Assembly (NCBI GenBank): GCA_017165825.1
Contig: CM029393.1
Span: 1,613,020 to 1,677,019 of the forward strand
DNA: 64,000 nucleotides
Direction: 5' to 3'
Origin: Hepsetus odoe
Lineage: Eukaryota; Chordata; Actinopteri; Characiformes; Hepsetidae
In this document: positions 58,551 to 64,000 of the stretch, in pieces
Layout of the letters: each line of letters begins with the position of its first letter
Numbering within the stretch: position 1 is the stretch's first letter
Program-made: the position numbers and the translations under genes
The notes under the pieces: generated by a model
What the model saw: only the letters and a program-made list of their open reading frames with translations
What the model was told of the DNA's origin: nothing
Database searches by the model: none

Positions 58551-59559
58551 TCAATATTTCGTGTGGCCACTATTCTTTTCCAGCACTGCCTTAACTCTCT
58601 TGGGCATGAAGTTCAATAGAGCTTCACAGGTTGCCACTGGAATCCTCTTCCACTCCTCCATGACGACATCAAGGAGCTGGTGGATGTTAGGGACCTTGCG
58701 CTCCTCCACCTTCCGTATTAGGATGCCCCACAGATGCTCAATAGGGTTAAGGTCTGGACACATACTTGGCCAGTCCAGCACCTTTACCCTCAGTTTCTTT
58801 AACAAGGCAGTGGTCGTTTTGGTGGTGTGTTTGGGATCATTATGTTGGAATACTGCCCTGCGACCCAGTTTCTGAAGAGAGGAGATCATGCTCTGCTTCA
58901 GTATGTTGGCACAGTACAGCACATGTTGGCATTCATGGTTCCCTCAATAAACTGTAGCTCCCCTGTGCCAGCAGCACAAATCATGACACTCCCACCGCCA
59001 TGCTTGACTGTAGGCAAGACACATTTGTCTTTGTACGCCTCACCTGGTTGCCGCCACACATGCTTGACACCATCTGAACCAAATAAGTTCATTTTGGCCT
59101 CATCAGACCACAGGACATGGTTCCAGTAATCCATGTCCTTAGTCTGCTTGTCTTCAACTGTTTGCAGGCTTTCTTACACCATTTTTAGAAGAAGCTTCGC
59201 TCTGGGATGACAGCCATGCAGACCAATTTGATGCCGTGTGTGGCATATGGTGTGAGCACTGACAGGCTGACCCCCCACCCCTTCAACCTCTGCAGCAATG
59301 CTGGCAGCACTCATACGTCAGTTTTCAAAAGACAACCTCTGGATATGACGCTGAGCAAATGCACTCAACTTTTTTGGTCAATCATGGCGAGGCCTGTTCT
59401 GAGTGGAACCTGTCCTGTTAAACCGCTGTATGGTCTTGGCCACCGTGCTGCAGCTCAGTTTCAGGGTGTAGGCAATCTTCTTACAGCCTAGGCCATCATT
59501 ATGTAGAGCAAAAATCATTTTTTCAGATCCATAGAGAGTTCTTTGCCATGAGGTGCCAT
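58551..59559 (-). pseudogene. Tc1 transposase pseudogene, near full length
   Basis: It runs from ATG (59557-59559, MAPHGKELSMDLKK) to the stop at 58551-58553 after GHTKY, about 336 codons, normal for the family. A stop comes soon after the start (about residue 15), and another in the RHD-stop-PKK linker. A DNA-binding part with LSCSTVAKTIQRFN is recognisable. The catalytic core keeps the first Asp (LWSDEAKMNLFG, about 59110) and the Glu (DLNPIEHLWG). At the second Asp the sequence reads VFQHNDPKHT, where relatives have QHDNDPKHT, so the catalytic Asp is missing by one codon. There is also a gap after SVMI and a frame change at CCTVPTY. The gene is dead. Confidence 0.9.
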
Positions 59560-59688
59560 GTTGAACTTCCAGTGACCAGTATGAGAGAGGGTGAGAGTGA
59601 TAACACCAAACTTAACACACCTGCTCCCCATTACCATCTGAGACCTTGTAACACAAATGAGTCACATGACACCAGGGTGGGAAAATGA

Positions 59689-59920
59689 CTAATTGGGCAC
59701 AATGTGGGTGGGTGTACTCACTTTTGTTGCCAGTGGTTTAGACATTAATGGCTGTGTGCTGAGTTATTTTGAGGAGATTAATTTACACTGTTATACAAGC
59801 TGTACACACTGACTACTTTACATTGTATCAAAGTGTCATATCTTCAGTTTTGTCCCATGAAAAGATATAATGAAATATTTACAAAAATGTGAGGGGTGTA
59901 CTTGCTTTTGTGAGATACTG
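59689..59920 (-). repeat. Right terminal inverted repeat of the Tc1 element
   Basis: Reverse-complement partner of 58317-58548, with the inner direct repeat near 59710-59728 and the outer one near 59896-59915. Confidence 0.85.
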
Positions 59921-59922
59921 TA

Positions 59923-61160
59923 GGCGTTAATAAAAATGAAAAAGGCAGTTAAGCAATCTAAAGCAATCAACTTCTAGATCATACACAAGATAATTTATGC
60001 CTGTTTCTGTAATAATGTAGTTTGACTACAGTAATTCCATCCTACCTCTTTGCTGCAACAAATAATTATTTTTATCAAAGAATTTCACTAGCGGTTTGAT
60101 TAATCAGCTAAATTAACTAATCTGCTTTCTTCAGTTTCTCTGCCTTTGCCTCCTCATCATTTTTTCATCTGTGTGAATCAATTGTTCTTTTACAGAGTAA
60201 CAAACAACAGAAGTCCAATGACTCACTATACTTCTGTAGCATATATCATCAGACTGACCACATTGCAGAAATATTGCTTGTTTCTTTTATAAAGAAAATA
60301 GTAAAACAGCTGAAGCAAACATTGCAGTCAACAAACTCGCTTTTCAGCCTATACACTTCATACATGAAATCAAAGCCTTCTGCACACAAGCACACACATC
60401 TAGTTCACATTGTGTTACATTGGGTGAATGTTTTTGTGCAAACTGAGAAGAGTTAATTTTTACTTTATACTTCATATAAAATTTCATTTATATTTCAGAA
60501 ATAGAAGTCATGTTTACTTTTGCTTGAGTAAAAAAAGTTGCATCAGCACTTTAAGCCTGTTTACTTCCCCTGAAGTATGAATTTTTACAACCAGTCTTTA
60601 AGCAAGTGATTAAACAGATAATACTAAAATAATAAACCACATTTAATATGGTCAACAATGAATCAGCAATTCACCCTGAAGAAAGTAATACTGTTCTGTA
60701 AAGTACCCAAGTAAAGAAATATTCAATCATGAGAGGTAATGCACATCACTGTGGTTCAGGCGTGCTTTGAGTTATAAAAACAGGAACATTTTGACATGAT
60801 AAAATATTGTGGATGTCAAACAGGTCTAGATTTTATGCGACTGAGGAAATATGATTCTCACATATTTTCTAAAGGCTTCTACCATGAGCTATGCTTTTTC
60901 ATCAAGCTCTCAGTACAGCAAGGTGAAGCTGGTTCTCACCACTTCATTATATTGCTCCCCCTAAAACAAGAAACACAAAGTCAACTGCTTAGAGCAAAAC
61001 ATCCTTATTGAATTTTACACATTTACATAACCCTCTGAACCAACCATTTTTCACTTTCATTTTTATTTGGAATGCTAAAAAAATGCCTACAGTGAGAAGA
61101 GGCTACCATTTCTATGAGGTCTATTGAAATCATCAATTTGCATAACCCTGACCTATTTAT
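59923..61160. other. Non-coding, no feature seen
   Basis: AT-rich unique sequence. The segment near 60055-60130 (TTTGATTAATCAGCTAAATT) weakly resembles hAT-like ends but is not called. Confidence 0.5.
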
Positions 61161-61178
61161 AAAAAAAAGAAAAAGAAA

Positions 61179-61210
<32 letters not shown>
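61161..61210. repeat. (AAAAAG)n purine microsatellite
   Basis: About seven AAAAAG units followed by an A run. The Lys-Arg frame across it is an artefact. Confidence 0.96.
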
Positions 61211-62357
61211 GTTTAAAAAATAAAGAGGTGCCCAAGGACTCCACCTTGGAAAGCAAAGCTCTATACACTGTTATGTGTATCAGAAGAGCATATCCTAAAC
61301 TCTTAAACGCAATCACTAATAAGCATAGACAGGATAATGTCCTCCATAACAGAAGTCGTCCTTTTTGTCCTAAGAAGGTTCAATGTGTCCCTCAAAATTC
61401 TCATCAAACCCCAGACTAAAGAAGATGAATTAAAACAGTAGTTGGAATAGCACTGATATCTGGCTTAAACTGCCAACTTCCATTTATCACATTTCACATC
61501 AAAGCCTGACTGAAGGGGGCTTATAGAGATAAGAGAGATAGAGAGAGATTTGCATCTATATGCCTACTCTACACTGCAGTGATTACACTTTCTAGGGGGG
61601 GAACTGATAGGCTTCCTACTACATTCTGTGCCAACTTCAGAATAAATTTGTCCCTTTCGGAAAAAAACTCAAGAGCTGGAGTCAGCAGGGTTCCTGTGCA
61701 ACGGCTTCCTGTGGTTACTGCCCATGTCAGTATCCCAGAACATAGTCAGAAATTGCTTTGGTTGGGCTGGACCAGCAGTGGGCATCCCCTTCTACAGCAG
61801 TGGTCCCAAGTCCAGGTCCAGGCAAGCATTTTGGTGCATGCCAAATTGTCACTACTCATGTTGCAGTTGTTCAACTGTACAATTAAAATAAGGATAAAAT
61901 CATGATCCTTTAAAGCTGTCATGTCAGAAAACTGAGGTCCTAAAAGTGTCAACACATTAGCAGATGCACCACCAAAACAGCTTGTTTTTGCATTTCAACA
62001 CTCAGTCAAGCATCCAATCGTTCAAACCATTTCAACATTTAGCCTAACAAATTCTGGTGGGGTTTCAACCAATGGATGGGAAGTTTGATTAACCTGCTTG
62101 AAGCTGAACAGCTCAAACCTTGTCAGTACTTCAGAAACATACATGCTTCATACATGGACATAACCTGTGCATGCTCTTTCTACTGCTCTACAGCCTCTGT
62201 AGGCAATGCTCCCTTTAATTGTCCAATAGTTCAAAGTGCTCCACCAAACATCTAAGCTTTTAGCTTATTGGGAAAAAGCAGCTGTTTATTGTGGTCTGAG
62301 CCCAGGTCAGGCATGCATGTATGATACATTATAAAAATTTTGCTTTAAACTTTGCTA
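61211..62357. other. Non-coding, no feature seen
   Basis: Unique sequence. The 108-codon frame at 61579-61905 has no domain. Confidence 0.5.
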
Positions 62358-62568
62358 TTGGGGCAGCGGTTGCCTAGTGATTATGGACTAGGCCCCAGGA
62401 TCAAAGGGTCATGGGCTTGAAGCCCAGATCAGAAGGTTGCCCTGAGATACCCTTGAGCAAGGTAGCATACCCTTCACTGTTCCCCGGGATCTTTAAATAG
62501 CTGCCCCTTGCTGGATGGTGTGTATGGGTAAATCAGTTGCATTTCATTGTGGTTCACTGTGTGCTGTG
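62358..62568 (+). mobile_element. SINE family A, host copy interrupted by two SINEs
   Basis: Head GGGGCAGCGGTTGCCTAGTG, B-box region GGGCTTGAAGCCC, CCTGAGATACCCTTGAGCAA, CTGCCCCTTGCTGGATGG, ATTTCATTGTGGTTCACTGT. It stops at GTGCTGTG, exactly where the next SINE begins. Its missing tail continues at 62957. Confidence 0.9.
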
Positions 62569-62783
62569 GACAGTGGTGGCCTAGTGGTTAGGGAGTTGGC
62601 CACAGGATCGGAAGATTGTGGGTTAAAACCCCTTGGTAAGGTACCGTCACTCTTGAGCAAGGTACTGTCCCCCTGCTGTACGGTGTTTGTGTGCATGGGT
62701 TAAATGCAGAGATCCAATTTCGTTGTGGTTCACTGCGTGCTTTGCCATGACCTCGCAATGACAAGAATAATCACTTTCACTTT
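62569..62783 (+). mobile_element. SINE family A, inserted copy
   Basis: Head GACAGTGGTGGCCTAGTGGT, B-box-like GGGTTAAAACCCC, a shortened middle with two GGTACTGTCC/GGTACCGTC words, CCAATTTCGTTGTGGTTCAC, ATGACCTCGCAATGACAAG and the end CACTTTCACTTT. The next SINE starts at the following base. Confidence 0.9.
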
Positions 62784-62956
62784 GGGGAGTTGTCTAGTGG
62801 TACTTGCCTACGGCTCAAGAAGTCCCAGGATCGAATCCCACCTGGGACCCACCTCTAGCATTACCACCACTGGGTCCCTGAGCAAGTTGCTCTAGGGGGA
62901 CTGTCCCTGTAATTAGGACATGTAAGTTGCTCTGGATAAGAGTGTAAATGTAAATG
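62784..62956 (+). mobile_element. SINE family B, inserted directly behind family A
   Basis: Head GGGGAGTTGTCTAGTGGTAC, B-box-like CAGGATCGAATCCCACC, CTGGGTCCCTGAGCAAG, GGGGGACTGTCCCTGTAATT, TTGCTCTGGATAAGAGTGTA and AATGTAAATG. The CTGCTAAATGC part of the tail is missing. It is fused head to tail with the family A copy before it. Confidence 0.88.
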
Positions 62957-62990
62957 CTGTGCTGTGTTTCACAGTGACAAATAGTCACTG
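62957..62990 (+). mobile_element. Displaced 3' tail of the interrupted family A SINE
   Basis: It contains GTGCTGTG again (62959-62966), an exact copy of 62561-62568, then TTTCACAGTGACAAATAGTC. That is the missing end of the host SINE at 62358-62568. The 8-bp duplication marks the insertion. Confidence 0.8.
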
Positions 62991-64000
62991 AAAAAATACA
63001 AAAATAAATGATCATGAAATTACCTGTTCCACTGAGCAGAACATCAGTATCATCCCATTCCCCACATTTAGATGATTATTATTGCTGTAATTGTTGAACA
63101 ACTATTTAGTATACTCACTCCTGACCTCAGTCTTCTGCACTTTGCACTTTTTAATAACTTGCCGCTAAACACAATATCACAGAATCCTATTTAACTTGAC
63201 TTGTACAGCAAAGTGCAAGAGTCTTGAGCCACTGTCTGCTTCTTCATATTTTTTCAAAAGAGTTATTCACTTCACCAGTCAATGACTTTAGTGTTGCAGC
63301 AGATTGATGTATAATACAATAAAAAAGGCTTTTGCTGATTGCTGATAAAAGAAGTCTAAAAAAACACAAGCTCAGTTACACTTGTTTTGCTGAGCATTCA
63401 AATTATTATAAATGAGGATTCCATTACTAATTGCAATTACAGATTGAATTACATTTTAATTCTGAACCAACAAGTTAAAGCCTGCACATATATCTGTGTT
63501 CCATTTGTTTCAAGAGAACAAAAATGACTGGTTTCAGAAAAATGTAATATAAAGTATGGGACAGCATGTTTAATATAGCTGTTCATCTAATTAGAACCAT
63601 AATTATAATAAACTCTCTCCTAGTCTCCATAACACAAATGTTTCACAGGTTTATCATTTCAATTTCACACTTTCTTTGCTTGTTTTAATGAGCTAAAAAT
63701 TCATAACATCATGCTTCTGTTATGGGGGCTTGTAAGGGCTAATCTCAGGTAAATGAATATTATAGTGTACATGGAATTTCACTACTTTAGAGACTGATCA
63801 CCAAAAACTGCTCTAAAAAGGCCAGTTTCTACTAAAAACGCTTACAATACAGATCATTTTCATTTTTTTCTCTTCATAATGTTGTAAAGCAGATGCACTA
63901 TTCCCTCTTTTTCTTCTAATTAACTCCCATTAGCACACCTGCACACTTAAATAAATAAAACTAGCATGCTGCAGTCAGTTAATTATACTGATGCAAAGAT
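62991..64000. other. Non-coding; MITE end at about 63203
   Basis: Unique AT-rich sequence with one transposon end (listed separately). No gene is visible up to the window edge. Confidence 0.5.
63203..63260 (+). mobile_element. Left end of the 13507-type DNA element
   Basis: TTGTACAGCAAAGTGCAAGA, then GTCTTGAGCCACTGTCTGCT and TTCATATTTTTTC, match the order of blocks in the left end of the element at 13507 (TACAGTGC..CAAA..TTTTGAGCCAC..TTCATATTTT). No right end appears before the window stops, so it is truncated or extends beyond recognition. Confidence 0.5.

Larger units (their letters stand above)
58317..59920 (-). mobile_element. Tc1-type IR/DR transposon, 1604 bp, inactivated
   Basis: Both ends begin CAGTATCTCACAAAAG and are flanked by TA (58315-58316 and 59921-59922), the Tc1 target duplication. 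Each terminal repeat is about 230 bp (58317-58548 and 59689-59920) and carries two copies of a direct repeat, CAAAAGTGAGTACACCCCT, at the outer edge and near 58502-58520 and 59710-59728. This is the IR/DR layout known from Sleeping-Beauty-like elements. The transposase lies on the minus strand. The two ends still agree well, which suggests a fairly recent insertion. Confidence 0.93.

Noticed and set aside
59207..59491. Plus-strand frames over the Tc1 element (58528-59491)
   Set aside because: They are shadows of the minus-strand transposase pseudogene.
60055..60130. Possible hAT-like fragment
   Set aside because: AT-rich GATTAATC-type words alone are expected by chance in this composition.

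Overview
The window looks like non-coding nuclear DNA of a teleost fish. It is AT-rich and full of dinucleotide microsatellites. It carries two abundant tRNA-derived SINE families, decayed Tc1-type DNA transposons with their short non-autonomous relatives, and small 3' ends of LINE retrotransposons. I found no convincing host protein-coding gene, rRNA, true tRNA or CRISPR array. The longest open frame is 162 codons with no recognisable domain, so the window is probably a gene desert or the inside of a very long intron. The species cannot be named from what is here.

Layout. 1-13 kb: mostly unique sequence with a long compound (TA)/(CA) microsatellite, five SINE copies, a CpG-rich patch near 5.6 kb, one end of a short DNA transposon at 10.6 kb and an unidentified coding-like remnant at 10.7-11.1 kb. 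13-25 kb: a 514-bp non-autonomous DNA element with matching ends, a LINE C-terminal remnant (16.7 kb), an internally deleted Tc1 copy (20.4-21.2 kb), two SINEs and the densest microsatellite cluster. 25-46 kb: three separately decayed pieces of one further Tc1-type family (27.1, 36.5, 44.7 kb), a second internally deleted Tc1 lineage (34.8 kb), SINEs, and a diverged local duplication (42.4 and 43.6 kb). 46-51 kb: a fold-back MITE, then a 73-bp stretch that is library adapter rather than fish DNA, a (TA)n run, a hAT-like short element, and a perfect 27-bp inverted repeat spanning 2.7 kb. 51-64 kb: more unique sequence, a LINE 3' tail (57.6 kb), a nearly full-length but inactivated IR/DR Tc1 element (58.3-59.9 kb), and a nested cluster of three SINEs (62.4-63.0 kb).

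The most useful observation is technical. Positions 47290-47362 match, as I remember it, the reverse complement of the stLFR (MGI/BGI co-barcoding) library adapter and end with the exact 19-bp Tn5 mosaic end. This is an uncut adapter in the assembly, so the join between its two flanks should not be trusted.

I did not find a new multi-gene system. The biologically interesting items are about repeats: a SINE pair inserted into an older SINE with an 8-bp target duplication, a SINE with a duplicated Pol III B-box, SINEs ending in CACTTT units rather than poly-A, a Tc1 transposase lacking its second catalytic Asp, and several unique stretches that could be conserved regulatory DNA but need an alignment to judge.
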